Shown here: positions 11,692 through 21,956 of the stretch, piece after piece | Layout of the letters: every line of letters starts with the position of its first letter | Numbering within the stretch: the first letter of the stretch is position 1 | From: Zea mays | Taxonomy: Eukaryota > Streptophyta > Magnoliopsida > Poales > Poaceae | Assembly: GCF_902167145.1 (NCBI RefSeq) | Contig: NC_050098.1 | Span: 136,226,207-136,290,206 of the forward strand | DNA: 64,000 nt | Reading direction: 5' to 3' | Position numbers and translations under genes: made by a program | Notes under the pieces: generated by a model | The model's database searches: none | Seen by the model: the letters and a program-made list of their open reading frames with translations, nothing else | Told to the model about the DNA's origin: nothing

Positions 11692-12929
11692 TGAGAGCAC
11701 CTAGGGGGGGTGAATAGGTGATCCTGTGAAACTTAAACTTATAGCCACAAAAACTTGTTAAGTGTTAGCACAATAATCGCCAAGTGGCTAGAGAGGAGTC
11801 TCAACAAAACACAATACCACAAGAGATCAAACACAGAGATGACACAGTGGTTTATCCCGTGGTTCGGCCAAGACCAACGCTTGCCTACTCCATGTTGTGG
11901 CGTCCCAACGGACGAGGGTTGCAATCAACCCCTCTCAAGCGGTCCAAAGACCAACTTGAATACCACGGTGTTTTGCTTTGCCTTTCAATATCCCGTTTGC
12001 GAGGAATCTCCACAACTTGGAGCCTCTCGCCCTTACACTTGAGATTCACAAAGAAATACGGAGTAAGGGAGGAACTAGCAACGCACACAAGACTCAAAAT
12101 CAGAGCAACAACACGCACACAAGTCGCAACAAGAGCTCGCAACACCACTCAATGAGTTCACAACTCAACAAGAGCTCTAGATGCTATCACAATGAACCAA
12201 ATGCGCGGAATCGATGTCTTGGTGCTTAGGAATGTTGTAGGAATGCTTGGTATATTCCTCCATGCGCCTAGGGGTCCCTTTTATAGCCCCAAGGCAGCTA
12301 GGAGCCGTTGAGAGCAAATCTGGAAGGCTGATCTTGCCTTCTGTCGACTGGTGCACCGGACAGTCCGGTGCACACCGAACACTGTCCGGTGCCCGATTTC
12401 TTTCCTTAAACGGCACAGCCGACCGTTGGCCGCCAGAGAGCCGTTGGCGCACCGGACATGTCCGGTGCACACCGGACAGTCCGGTGCCCCCTTCTAGCCG
12501 TTGGCTCGGCCACGTGTCCTGCGCAGATCGCGCGGCCGACCGTTGGCTCACTGGACAGTCCGGTGCACACCGGACAGTCCGGTGAATTATAGTCGTACGT
12601 CGCCGGTAAATTCCTGAGAGCGGCCAGTTCGCCCGAGTCAGTCTGGCGCACCGGACACTGTCCGGTGCACTACCGGACAGTCCGGTGCCCCAGACCGAAC
12701 AGCCTTTTGGCTGTACACAGCCAACTTTTCTCTGACTCGATTTCTCCTGTTTCAAGCACTTAGACACAATACATTAGTCTTCAAAACAATGTACTAAGGC
12801 TTAGAAACATACCTTTACTCTTGATTTGCACTTTGTCCATCCATGGGTATAGATTCACATTTAAGCACTTATGTTAGCACTCAATCACCAAAATACTTAG
12901 AAATGGCCCAAGGGCACATTTCCCTTTCA
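11692..12929 (-). repeat. 3' LTR of copia 1
   Basis: 1,238 bp, about 22 bp longer than the 5' LTR because it has one more palindromic unit (about 12555-12575) and a 3-bp difference near 12665. A TATA box (CTATAAAAGG) is at 12277-12286 and a cluster of CACCGGACAGTCCGGTG palindromes at 12354-12690. Confidence 0.95.
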
Positions 12930-13718
12930 ATCTCCCCCTTTTTGGTGATTTATGCCAACACAACATAAAGCAACTAGAACAAGTGCAATATCACTTCAAA
13001 TAAAACTCAAATTTATTTTGATTCAATTTTGGCATATATGGATCATCCTTTGCCACCACTTGGTTTGTTTTTGCAAATCAAAACTCAAATTTCTATCTCT
13101 AAGTAAAACACACATGTTAAGTCATAAAGAGAGTCATTTCAGGAGTATTTGATTCAGGATTCCAAAAACTCCCCCTTTTTCCCATAATCAACATTTCTCC
13201 CCACAAGAAGCCAACTTTTGACAAGAGAGACAATAAAAGAGTTTGACAAAACAAAAAACTCTATTCTACTATTTTCAAAATCTCTCAAGTGGTAGCTGAT
13301 CCATTTATCACTTTGGCCTTTATTTTCTCCCCCTTTGGCATCAAGCACCAAAACGGGATCAATCTTGGCCCTTTAACCCCATTGCCTCACCAAAATCTTC
13401 AATTAAGAGCAAATAGGCAATAAGAGTTAAAAGATGAACTTGGAAAAGTTACTCTTTTCATCGGAGTGCAGTGGAAGTCTTGCATGGTCCAAGTCCACCT
13501 TTTCCCTTTTAATTCTCCTTCGAGACTAAAACAAGCAAACTCAAGCATATGGTTAGTCTCAAAGGGTCAAGTTGTAACACATCTCCCCCTAAAACTGTGC
13601 ATCACTTTGCAACGGACTTGTGAGGTCCAGGGAGTGTTTGTACAACTTGAGCACCATACTAAACAACAAAATGCAAAAAGGAACATGATCAAAAGCATAA
13701 ATACATGTATGCTACAAT
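12930..13718 (-). promoter_or_regulatory. 3' untranslated region with several polypurine tracts
   Basis: Between the pol stop and the 3' LTR there are four GGGGGAG-type tracts on the minus strand, at about 12932-12943, 13169-13181, 13327-13336 and 13582-13592. The one touching the LTR (12930-12943) is the expected primer for plus-strand synthesis. Several polypurine tracts in this position are known for Sireviruses. No gene lies here. Confidence 0.75.
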
Positions 13719-16700
13719 TCAATCCAAGTTCCGCGAATCTAAGACATTTAGCTCACTACGCAGCCTGCAAAAGGTCTTCTCATCTAGAGGCTTGGTAAAG
13801 ATATCGGCTAGCTGGTTCTCGGTGCTAACATGAAACACTTCGATATCTCCCTTTTGCTGGTGGTCTCTCAAAAAGTGATGCCGGATGTCAATGTGCTTTG
13901 TGTGGCTGTGTTCAACAGGATTTTCCGCCATGCGGATAGCACTCTCATTGTCACATAGGAGTGGGACTTTGCTCAGATTGTAGCCAAAGTCCCGAAGGGT
14001 TTGCCTCATCCAAAGTAGTTGCGCGCAACACTGCCCTGCGGCAACATACTCGGCCTCAGCGGTGAATAGGGCAACGGAGGTTTGTTTCTTAGAGTTCCAC
14101 GACACCATGGACCTTCCTAAGAATTGGCACGTCCCTGATGTACTCTTCCTATCGACCTTACATCCAGCATAGTCGGAATCTGAGTATCCAACCAAGTCAA
14201 AGGTAGACCCCTTTGGATACCAGAGCCCGAAGCAAGGCGTAGCAACCAAATATCTAAGAATTCGCTTCACCGCCACTATGTGACACTCCTTAGGATCGGA
14301 TTGAAATCTAGCACACATGCATACGCTAAGCATAATATCCGATCTACTAGCACATAAATAAAGTAAAAACCCTATCATTGACCGGTATGCTTTTTGATCA
14401 ACGGACTTACCTCCTTTGTTGAGGTCGGTGTGTCCGTCGGTCCCCATCGGAGTCTTTGCGGGCTTGGCGTCCTTCATCCCAAACCGCTTCAGCAAGTCTT
14501 GCGTGTACTTTGTTTGGGAGATGAAGGTGCCGTCCTTGAGTTGCTTCACTTGAAACCCAAGGAAGTAGTTCAACTCGCCCATCATCGACATCTCGAATTT
14601 CTGCATCATAACCCTGCTAAACTCTTCACAAGACTTTTGGTTAGTAGAACCAAATATTATGTCATCGACATAAATTTGGCACACAAAAAGATCACCGTCG
14701 CAAGTCTTAGTAAAAAGAGTTGGATCGGCTTTCCCAACCTTGAAAGCATTAGCAATTAAGAAGTCTCTAAGGCATTCATACCATGCTCTTGGGGCTTGCT
14801 TAAGTCCATAGAGTGCCTTAGAGAGCTTACACACGTGGTCGGGGTACCGTTCATCCTCGAAGCCAGGGGGTTGCTCCACGTACACCTCCTCCTTGATTGG
14901 CCCATTGAGGAAAGCGCTCTTCACATCCATTTGGTACAACCTGAAAGAATGGTGAGCGGCATATGCTAGCAAGATACGAATTGATTGTAGCCTAGCCACA
15001 GGAGCAAACGTCTCCTCAAAGTCCAAACCTGCGACTTGGGCATAACCTTTTGCCACAAGTCGAGCCTTGTTCCTCGTCACCACCCCGTGCTCGTCCTGTT
15101 TGTTGCGGAACACCCACTTGGTTCCCACAACATTTTGCTTGGGACGAGGCACCAGTGTCCAAACTTCATTGCGCTTGAAGTTGTTGAGTTCCTCCTGCAT
15201 GGCCAACACCCAGTCCGGATCTAGCAAGGCCTCTTCTACCCTGAAAGGCTCAATAGAAGAGACAAAGGAGTAATGCTCACAAAAATTAACTAATCTCGAG
15301 CGAGTAGTTACTCCCTTGCTAATATCACCCAATATTTGGTCGACGGGATGATCCCTTTGGATCGTCGCTCGAACTTGGGTTGGAGGTGCCTGAGGTGCTT
15401 CTTCCTCCTCAACTTTAACATCCTGTGCTCCCCCTTGATCATACGCCTCCACTTGAGGTACCTGTTCGTCATCTTGGGTTGGGGGATGCACCGTAGTTGA
15501 GGAAGACGGTTGATCTTGCTCCAATTGTTCCTGAGGCCGTACATCTCCAATCGCCATGGTGCGTATCGCGGCCGTTGGAACGTCTTCTTCATCTACATCA
15601 TCAAGATCAACAACTTGCTCTCTTGGAGAGCCATTAGTCTCATCAAATACAACGTCGCTAGAGACTTCAACCAAACCCGATGATTTGTTGAAGACTCTAT
15701 ACGCCTTTGTATTTGAGTCATAACCTAACAAAAACCCTTCTACAGCTTTGGGAGCAAATTTAGAATTTCTACCCTTCTTCACTAGAATGTAGCACCTGCT
15801 CCCAAATACACGAAAGTAAGATACATTGGGTTTGTTACCGGTTAGTAGCTCATACGAAGTCTTCTTGAGGAGGCGATGAAGGTAGACCCTGTTGATGGCG
15901 TGGCAAGCCGTGTTCACGGCTTCCGACCAAAAACGCTCGGGGGTCTTGAATTCTCCAAGCATCGTCCTCGCCATATCGATTAGCGTCCTGTTCTTCCTCT
16001 CTACCACACCATTTTGCTGTGGTGTGTAGGGAGCGGAGAACTCGTGCTTGATCCCTTCCTCCTCAAGGAACTCCTCCACTTGAAGGTTCTTGAACTCGGA
16101 CCTGTTGTCGCTCCTTATCTTCTTCACCTTGAGCTCAAACTCATTTTGAGCTCTCCTGAGGAAGCGCTTGAGGGTCCCTTGGGTTTCAGACTTATGCTGC
16201 AAAAAGAACACCCAAGTGAAGCGGGAAAAGCCATCAACAATAACTAAACCATACTTACTTCCTCCTATGCTTAGATAGGCGACGGGTCCGAAGAGGTCCA
16301 TATGTAGCAGCTCGAGGGGTCTTGATGTGGTCATCACATTCTTGCTGTGATGCGCTCCTCCCACCTGTTTACCTGCCTGACAAGCTGCACAAGGTCTATC
16401 TTTTTCGAATTGTACGTTAGTCAAACCTATCACGTGTTCTCCCTTTAGAAGCTTGTGAAGGTTCTTCATCCCCACATGTGCTAAGCGGCGATGCCACAAC
16501 CAGCCCATGCTAGTCTTAGCAATTAAGCATGCATCTAGACCGGCCTCTTCTTTTGCAAAATCAACTAAGTAAAGCTTGCCGTCTAATACACCCTTAAAGG
16601 CTAGTGAACCATCACTTCTTCTAAAGACAGACACATCTACATTTGTAAAAAGACAATTATATCCCATATTGCATAGTTGACTAACAGATAGCAAATTGTA

Positions 16701-16925
16701 ACCAAGAGACTCAACTAAAAACACATTGGAGATAGAGTGCTCATTAGAAATTGCAATTTTACCTAACCCTTTTACCTTGCCTTGATTCCCATCACCGAAT
16801 ATAATTGAATCTTGGGAATCCTTATTCTTGACATAGGAGGTGAACATCTTCTTCTCCCCCGTCATATGGTTTGTGCATCCGCTGTCGATAATCCAGCTTG
16901 AACCCCCGGATGCATAAACCTGCAA
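13719..16925 (-). CDS. pol: Copia 1 pol polyprotein
   Basis: About 1,068 open codons. Order: protease (W-I-I-D-S-G near the start), GAG-pre-integrase zinc segment (H...H...C-A-A-C), integrase core (H-M-D-L-F-G-P; R-S-D-N with an unusual R in place of G; N-G-V-V-E-R-K), reverse transcriptase with Y-V-D-D at about 14650, and RNase H (Y-S-D-S-D-Y, A-E-A-E-Y, D-N-E-S-A). This is the Ty1/copia order. The frame is +1 relative to gag and open upstream of 16925, so the true start is unclear; the first codon given is TTG. No stop or frameshift is seen. A few missense changes at conserved sites may affect activity. Confidence 0.93.
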   Translation of the reverse strand: MQVYASGGSSWIIDSGCTNHMTGEKKMFTSYVKNKDSQDSIIFGDGNQGKVKGLGKIAISNEHSISNVFLVESLGYNLLSVSQLCNMGYNCLFTNVDVSVFRRSDGSLAFKGVLDGKLYLVDFAKEEAGLDACLIAKTSMGWLWHRRLAHVGMKNLHKLLKGEHVIGLTNVQFEKDRPCAACQAGKQVGGAHHSKNVMTTSRPLELLHMDLFGPVAYLSIGGSKYGLVIVDGFSRFTWVFFLQHKSETQGTLKRFLRRAQNEFELKVKKIRSDNRSEFKNLQVEEFLEEEGIKHEFSAPYTPQQNGVVERKNRTLIDMARTMLGEFKTPERFWSEAVNTACHAINRVYLHRLLKKTSYELLTGNKPNVSYFRVFGSRCYILVKKGRNSKFAPKAVEGFLLGYDSNTKAYRVFNKSSGLVEVSSDVVFDETNGSPREQVVDLDDVDEEDVPTAAIRTMAIGDVRPQEQLEQDQPSSSTTVHPPTQDDEQVPQVEAYDQGGAQDVKVEEEEAPQAPPTQVRATIQRDHPVDQILGDISKGVTTRSRLVNFCEHYSFVSSIEPFRVEEALLDPDWVLAMQEELNNFKRNEVWTLVPRPKQNVVGTKWVFRNKQDEHGVVTRNKARLVAKGYAQVAGLDFEETFAPVARLQSIRILLAYAAHHSFRLYQMDVKSAFLNGPIKEEVYVEQPPGFEDERYPDHVCKLSKALYGLKQAPRAWYECLRDFLIANAFKVGKADPTLFTKTCDGDLFVCQIYVDDIIFGSTNQKSCEEFSRVMMQKFEMSMMGELNYFLGFQVKQLKDGTFISQTKYTQDLLKRFGMKDAKPAKTPMGTDGHTDLNKGGKSVDQKAYRSMIGFLLYLCASRSDIMLSVCMCARFQSDPKECHIVAVKRILRYLVATPCFGLWYPKGSTFDLVGYSDSDYAGCKVDRKSTSGTCQFLGRSMVSWNSKKQTSVALFTAEAEYVAAGQCCAQLLWMRQTLRDFGYNLSKVPLLCDNESAIRMAENPVEHSHTKHIDIRHHFLRDHQQKGDIEVFHVSTENQLADIFTKPLDEKTFCRLRSELNVLDSRNLD

Positions 16926-16932
16926 GGCAAAT

Positions 16933-19329
16933 TTAGGCTTGGGTCTTAGGTACCCAACTCATGTTGGGTCCTACAAGGTTAGTGCAAATATCCTTAGGGA
17001 CCCAAATGCAAGTTTTGTCTCCCTTGCATTTTGCCCCTAACTTCCTAGCAACTATTTTCCTATCCTTTCTACAAATAGCAAAGGAAGCATTTAAAGCATG
17101 ATAAATTGTAGAGGGTTCATTCATTACTTTCCTAGGAACATTAACAACATTTCTCCTAGGCATATTATGAACAACATTTCTCCTACCAACATTTCTATCA
17201 TGCACATAAGAAGAACTAGAAGCAAACATGTCATGAGAATCAAAAGCATCATATGTGTTACATCTCCTATAAGCATTTCTAGATTGTCTCCTATTATGGT
17301 ACATAAAGGCATGGTTCTTTTGCACACTACTAGCCATAGGGGCCTTCCCTTTCTCCTTGGCGGAGATGGGAGCCTTATGGCTTGTCAAGTTCTTGGCTTC
17401 CTTCTTGTAGCCAAGTCCATCCTTAATTGAGGGGTGTCTACCAATTGTGTAGGCATCCCTTGCAAATTTTAGCTTATCAAAATTACTCTTGCTAGTCTTA
17501 AGTTGAGCATTAAGACTAGCCAATTCATCATTAAGTTTGGAAATTGAAACTAGGTGTTCACTACAAGCATCAATGTCAAAATCTTTACACCTATTGCAAG
17601 TTTCAACAACTTCTACACAAGATGTTGATTTACTAGCTATTTCTAACTTAGCATTCAAATCATCATTAACACTTTTTAATTTAGAGATGGATTCATGACA
17701 AGTAGATAATTCACTAGAGAGCATTTCATTCCTTTTAATTTCTAGAGCAAGAGAATTTTGTGCACTAACAAATTTATCATGCTCCTCATATAAAAGATCC
17801 TCTTGTTTTTCTAGTAATCTATTCTTGTCATTCAAAGCATCAATCAACTCATTAATCTTATTAATTTTAGATCTATCTAATCCCTTGAATAAGCATGAGT
17901 AATCTATCTCATCATCATCACTAGACTCATCCTCACTTGAAGAAGCATAAGTACTAGTATCATGAGTGCTTACTTTCTTCTCCCTTGCCATGAGGCAAGT
18001 GTGACGCTCGTTGGGGAAGAGGGATGACTTGTTGAAGGCGGTGGCGGCGAGTCCTTCATTGTCGGAGTCGGAGGAGGAGCAATCCGAATCCCACTCCTTT
18101 CCGATATGTGCCTCGCCCTTGGCCTTCTTGTAATGCTTCTTCTTCTCCCTTTTGTTCCCCTTTTCCTGGTCACTTTCATTATCGGGACAGTTAGCAATGA
18201 AATGACCAATCTTACCACATTTGAAGCACGAGCGCTTCTCCTTTGTCTCAGTCTTGCTTGGCTGTCTCTTGCGACCTTTAAGCGCCGTCTTGAAGCGCTT
18301 AATGATGAGGGCCATCTCCTCATTATTTAGCCCGGCCGCCTCAACTTGCGCCACCTTGCTCGGTAGCGCCTCCTTGCTCCTTGTTGCCTTGAGAGCAATG
18401 GGTTGAGGCTCATGAATAGGACCGTTCAACGCGTCGTCCACATATCTTGCCTCCTTGATCATCATTCGCCCGCTTACGAACTTCCCCAAAACTTCTTCGG
18501 GCGACATCTTGGTGTACCTAAGATTTTCACGAATATTGTTCACCAAATGAGGATCAAGAATGGTAAAGGACCTTAGCATTAGGCGGACGACGTCGTGATC
18601 CGTCCATCGCGTGCTTCCATAGCTCCTTATTTTGTTGATAAGGGTCTTGAGCCGGTTGTATGTTTGAGTTGGCTCCTCGCCCCTTATCATTGCGAACCGT
18701 CCAAGCTCGCCCTCCACCAACTCCATCTTGGTGAGCAAGGTGACATCATTCCCCTCATGAGAGATCTTGAGGGTGTCCCAGATCTGCTTGGCATTGTCCA
18801 AGCCGCTCACCTTATGGTACTCGTCCCTGCACAAAGAGGCTAGCAACACAGTAGTAGCTTGTGCATTTTTATGAATCTGTTCATTAATAAACATGGGACT
18901 ATCCGTACTATCAAAGTGCATTCCACTTTCTACAATCTCCCATATGCTAGGATGGAGAGAGAACAAGTGACTACGCATTTTGTGACTCCAAAATCCGTAG
19001 TCCTCTCCATCAAAATGAGGAGGTTTACCAAGTGGAATAGATAATAAATGAGCATTAGTACTTTGAGGAATACGAGAGTAATCAAAAGAAAAGTTTGAAT
19101 TGACCGGTTTCTTTCTCTCGTATTCGTTGTGGTCGTCGTCCTTTTGGGAGGAAGTAGACTCATCGCTGTCGTAGTAGACGATCTCCTTGATGCGTCTTGT
19201 CTTCTTCTTCTTCCCATCTTTGCGTCTGTGGCCCGAGCCCGAGTCGTTGGACTTGTCATCCCTTGGCTCGTTGACGAAGGACTCCTTCTCCTTGTCGTTG
19301 ATCACGATTCCCTTCCCTTTAGGATCCAT
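16933..19329 (-). CDS. gag: Copia 1 Gag polyprotein
   Basis: 798 residues from MDPKGKGIV to a TAA at 16933-16935. Features are a Lys-rich N-terminus, the copia gag domain (residues about 90-300), a CCHC zinc knuckle ([14 protein letters not shown], about residue 370), an acidic Ser-rich stretch and a long coiled-coil-like segment (about 500-620). The size is typical of Sirevirus Gag, which is long. It would form the virus-like particle that packages the RNA. The ORF is intact and starts about 35 bp inside the primer-binding site. Confidence 0.94.
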   Translation of the reverse strand: MDPKGKGIVINDKEKESFVNEPRDDKSNDSGSGHRRKDGKKKKTRRIKEIVYYDSDESTSSQKDDDHNEYERKKPVNSNFSFDYSRIPQSTNAHLLSIPLGKPPHFDGEDYGFWSHKMRSHLFSLHPSIWEIVESGMHFDSTDSPMFINEQIHKNAQATTVLLASLCRDEYHKVSGLDNAKQIWDTLKISHEGNDVTLLTKMELVEGELGRFAMIRGEEPTQTYNRLKTLINKIRSYGSTRWTDHDVVRLMLRSFTILDPHLVNNIRENLRYTKMSPEEVLGKFVSGRMMIKEARYVDDALNGPIHEPQPIALKATRSKEALPSKVAQVEAAGLNNEEMALIIKRFKTALKGRKRQPSKTETKEKRSCFKCGKIGHFIANCPDNESDQEKGNKREKKKHYKKAKGEAHIGKEWDSDCSSSDSDNEGLAATAFNKSSLFPNERHTCLMAREKKVSTHDTSTYASSSEDESSDDDEIDYSCLFKGLDRSKINKINELIDALNDKNRLLEKQEDLLYEEHDKFVSAQNSLALEIKRNEMLSSELSTCHESISKLKSVNDDLNAKLEIASKSTSCVEVVETCNRCKDFDIDACSEHLVSISKLNDELASLNAQLKTSKSNFDKLKFARDAYTIGRHPSIKDGLGYKKEAKNLTSHKAPISAKEKGKAPMASSVQKNHAFMYHNRRQSRNAYRRCNTYDAFDSHDMFASSSSYVHDRNVGRRNVVHNMPRRNVVNVPRKVMNEPSTIYHALNASFAICRKDRKIVARKLGAKCKGDKTCIWVPKDICTNLVGPNMSWVPKTQA

Positions 19330-19364
19330 CTCTTTGGGCGGTTAGTCCCTTTGTGAAGAGAACG

Positions 19365-19376
19365 GCTCTGATACCA
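19365..19376 (-). promoter_or_regulatory. Primer-binding site of copia 1 (initiator Met tRNA)
   Basis: The minus strand reads TGGTATCAGAGC two bases after the 5' LTR. It matches the 3' end of plant initiator methionine tRNA, the usual copia primer. Confidence 0.95.
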
Positions 19377-19378
19377 AT

Positions 19379-20594
19379 TGAGAGCACCTAGGGGGGGTGA
19401 ATAGGTGATCCTGTGAAACTTAAACTTATAGCCACAAAAACTTGTTAAGTGTTAGCACAATAATCGCCAAGTGGCTAGAGAGGAGTCTCAACAAAACACA
19501 ATACCACAAGAGATCAAACACAGAGATGACACAGTGGTTTATCCCGTGGTTCGGCCAAGACCAACGCTTGCCTACTCCACGTTGTGGCGTCCCAACGGAC
19601 GAGGGTTGCAATCAACCCCTCTCAAGCGGTCCAAAGACCAACTTGAATACCACGGTGTTTTGCTTTGCCTTTCAATATCCCGTTTGCGAGGAATCTCCAC
19701 AACTTGGAGCCTCTCGCCCTTACACTTGAGATTCACAAAGAAATACGGAGTAAGGGAGGAACTAGCAACGCACACAAGACTCAAAATCAGAGCAACAGCA
19801 CGCACACAAGTCGCAACAAGAGCTCGCAACACCACTCAATGAGTTCACAACTCAACAAGAGCTCTAGATGCTATCACAATGAACCAAATGCACGAAATCG
19901 ATGTCTTGGTGCTTAGGAATGTTGTAGGAATGCTTGGTATATTCCTCCATGCGCCTAGGGGTCCCTTTTATAGCCCCAAGGCAGCTAGGAGCCGTTGAGA
20001 GCAAATCTGGAAGGCTGATCTTGCCTTCTGTCGACTGGTGCACCGGACAGTCCGGTGCACACCAGACACTGTCTGGTGCCCGATTTCTTTCCTTAAACGG
20101 CACAGCCGACCGTTGGCCGCCAGAGAGCCGTTGGCGCACCGGACATGTCCGGTGCACACCGGACAGTCCGGTGCCCCCTTCTAGCCGTTGGCTCGGCCAC
20201 GTGTCCCGCGCAGATCGCGCGGCCGACCGTTGGCTCACCGGACAGTCCGGTGAATTATAGCCGTACGTCGCCGGTAAATTCCCGAGAGCGGCCAGTTCGC
20301 CCGAGTCAGTCTGGCACACCGGACACTGTCCGGTGCACCGGACAGTCCGGTGCCCCAGACCGAACAACCTTTTGGCTGTACACAGCCAACTTTTCTCTGA
20401 CTCGATTTCTCCTGTTTCAAGCACTTAGACACAATACATTAGTCTTCAAAACAATGTACTAAGGCTTAGAAACATACCTTTACTCTTGATTTGCACTTTG
20501 TCCATCCATGGGTATAGATTCACATTTAAGCACTTGTGTTGGCACTCAATCACCAAAATACTTAGAAATGGCCCAAGGGCACATTTCCCTTTCA
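19379..20594 (-). repeat. 5' LTR of copia 1
   Basis: 1,216 bp, near-identical to the 3' LTR. In element orientation it starts TGAAAGGG at 20594. It holds a palindrome cluster (about 20352-20038) upstream of the TATA box (CTATAAAAGG, 19964-19973), so U3 lies at the right and transcription runs leftward. Confidence 0.95.
19964..19973 (-). promoter_or_regulatory. TATA box in the copia 1 5' LTR
   Basis: Minus strand CTATAAAAGG inside GGGGCTATAAAAGGGACC. The same element occurs in every Opie/Ji-like LTR of the window (12277-12286, 49090-49099, 56865-56874). Confidence 0.8.
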
Positions 20595-21170
20595 AATGGG
20601 CCCGGCCATGGCTGGCCCGGATGGTCCGCGCTCACGTGCGGACGGTCCGGACATGTGCAGATCGACTGTTTTGCTGCCGATTTGTGGTTGCTCAGGGTAC
20701 GTGTCTATCGGCATCCCATAAAGGGGTTGTGACTGGTCGTGACAACCTCTGGCCGATGTATTACGTGCGTTATCCCCTAATTCAACCTCGTGTGAAGGAA
20801 AATTTGCTATACTAGATTTATCAAATGCACGTACTAGTCTCTTATAATCGTTTTGCATATCCCCTATGATATTTTGCATTTGTTCACGCTGTTCATCTAC
20901 ATAATTCTTAAGAGATTGCAGCTCGTTTGTATTACTTACATTGGGGATATCTAGCGTGGGACGGAGTGAAGCCGGATCCGTCGCCCGATGTCGGATGACC
21001 TTGTTGTTCCTGTCCACTTTGAAGTTGGCCAAGAACTTTGCTTTTGCCTCCTGGATCATCTGCTCCTTGTGCTCCTCGAACTGAAGTTGTTCGTCAGCCG
21101 GCAAGGTTTCCCAAGTCAGCTCTATGATGTTGCTTGGAGAGACTTCAGAACTATCCCTTGAACCGGCCAT
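20595..21170 (-). pseudogene. gag: Gag, N-terminal part (upstream of the copia insertion)
   Basis: Starts MAGSRDSSEVSP at 21170, 57 bp inside the 5' LTR boundary. It contains a Glu/Lys-rich helical segment and two GGACNGTCC-type palindromes near its end. It is truncated at 20595 by the copia element. The reading frame resumes at 11691 without a shift once one copy of AATGG is discounted, so the insertion was into an open gag. Upstream in-frame codons run into the LTR and are not coding. Confidence 0.85.
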
Positions 21171-21202
21171 TGAGGGCCAATTTAATAGGTCTAAATATGT
21201 TG

Positions 21203-21227
21203 TCCCCAGCGGAGTCGCCAAAAAGTA
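21203..21227 (-). promoter_or_regulatory. Primer-binding site region of the Tat gypsy element
   Basis: Directly after the 5' LTR the minus strand contains TTGGCGACTCCGCTGGGGAC. This form recurs in grass gypsy elements. The exact tRNA was not determined here. Confidence 0.7.
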
Positions 21228-21951
21228 TGTTGACGCCTTTTTGGAGCGCCAAACACTCAACAAGAACCGTGGTGGTGCCCTCTGCACAGGGGCGGACGGT
21301 CCGCGCGCAGGGGCCGGACGGTCCGCGGCCTGGTGCGAGGCGCGACGGTGCTCTCTGCACAGGGGCGGACGGTCCGCACGCAGGGGCCGGACGGTCCGCG
21401 GCCTGGTGCAAGGCTAGGGCTCCTGCCTGACGGTCGGACGGTCCGCGCCCTGGGGCCGGACGGTCCGCGCGTGCGTAGGGGCGGCGGAAGATCGCCGGCG
21501 GCACCTGGATCTCGCTCTCGGGAGGGACCCCGTCGGGGAGGAGAGATCCTAGGCGTTGTCTAGGCTCGGGCTGGCCGACCTAGACTCCTCTAATCGACGT
21601 AGAGTCGAAGAGAGGCGAAGAATTTGGGGATCGAGAGGCTAAACTAGAACTAGACTAGAACTACTCCTAATTGTACTGGATATAAATACGAATAGAAGTT
21701 GTATTGATTCGATTGATTGCCTCTAATCGGCCGTAATCCTCTGCTTTTATAGAGCAGGGGGGCTGGACCCGTTACCAACAAAACTCCGAGCAAATATCGC
21801 GATTTTCGTCAACAAATGCAGCGAAAAACTTGGAACCATAATATGTTCTGCGCGTGCGTGGATCGTGCGGCCCACAGACACGGACCGTCCGGACCGCGAA
21901 CCGTCCGGCTTCAGGGCCGGACCGTCCGCCGGCTCAAATTGGTGCCCAACA
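21228..21951 (-). repeat. 5' LTR of the Tat gypsy element
   Basis: 724 bp. The TATA box (CTATAAAAGC) is at 21743-21752 on the minus strand. GGACNGTCC palindromes flank it at 21880-21930 (upstream) and 21293-21475 (downstream). The promoter-proximal sequence is better kept than in the 3' LTR, where several palindromes have decayed by transitions. Confidence 0.93.
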
Positions 21952-21956
21952 CCGTG

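Larger units (their letters stand above)
11692..20594 (-). mobile_element. Copia 1: Opie/Ji-like Sirevirus retrotransposon
   Basis: Complete 8,903-bp element, TSD AATGG at 11687-11691 and 20595-20599. The LTRs begin TGAAAGGGAAATG and end GTGCTCTCA in element orientation. It has an initiator-Met-type primer site, gag and a long pol, all on the minus strand. The gag start MDPKGKGIV and LTR start are those of maize Opie/Ji Sireviruses. The two LTRs are very similar apart from missing repeat units, so the insertion is recent. No premature stop is seen in gag or pol. Confidence 0.95.
3742..21951 (-). mobile_element. Tat-lineage Ty3/gypsy LTR retrotransposon with nested copia
   Basis: The element is flanked by CCGTG on both sides (3737-3741 and 21952-21956). 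The LTRs read TGTTGGGC...GTCAACA in element orientation. The 5' LTR is on the right, so it is transcribed on the minus strand. Gag, protease, reverse transcriptase, two RNase H domains and integrase are in gypsy order. The second RNase H (the YFDGS type) places it in the Tat lineage. Without the 8.9-kb copia insertion plus its 5-bp duplication it would be about 9.3 kb. The two LTRs differ at many transition sites and pol has stops and frameshifts, so it is old and defective. The family name within Tat is not assigned. Confidence 0.92.

Noticed and set aside
12354..12690. Regular short palindromes suggesting a CRISPR-like array
   Set aside because: Spacing is irregular, spacers are repeats themselves, and the context is a plant LTR.
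12177..12767. 196-codon ORF in the copia 1 LTR, and similar ones at 19864-20424 and 48990-49634
   Set aside because: Made of translated palindromic LTR repeats; lies in the U3 region and differs between copies.
19365..19376. tRNA gene fragment
   Set aside because: Only the 12-base primer-binding site is present; no tRNA body.
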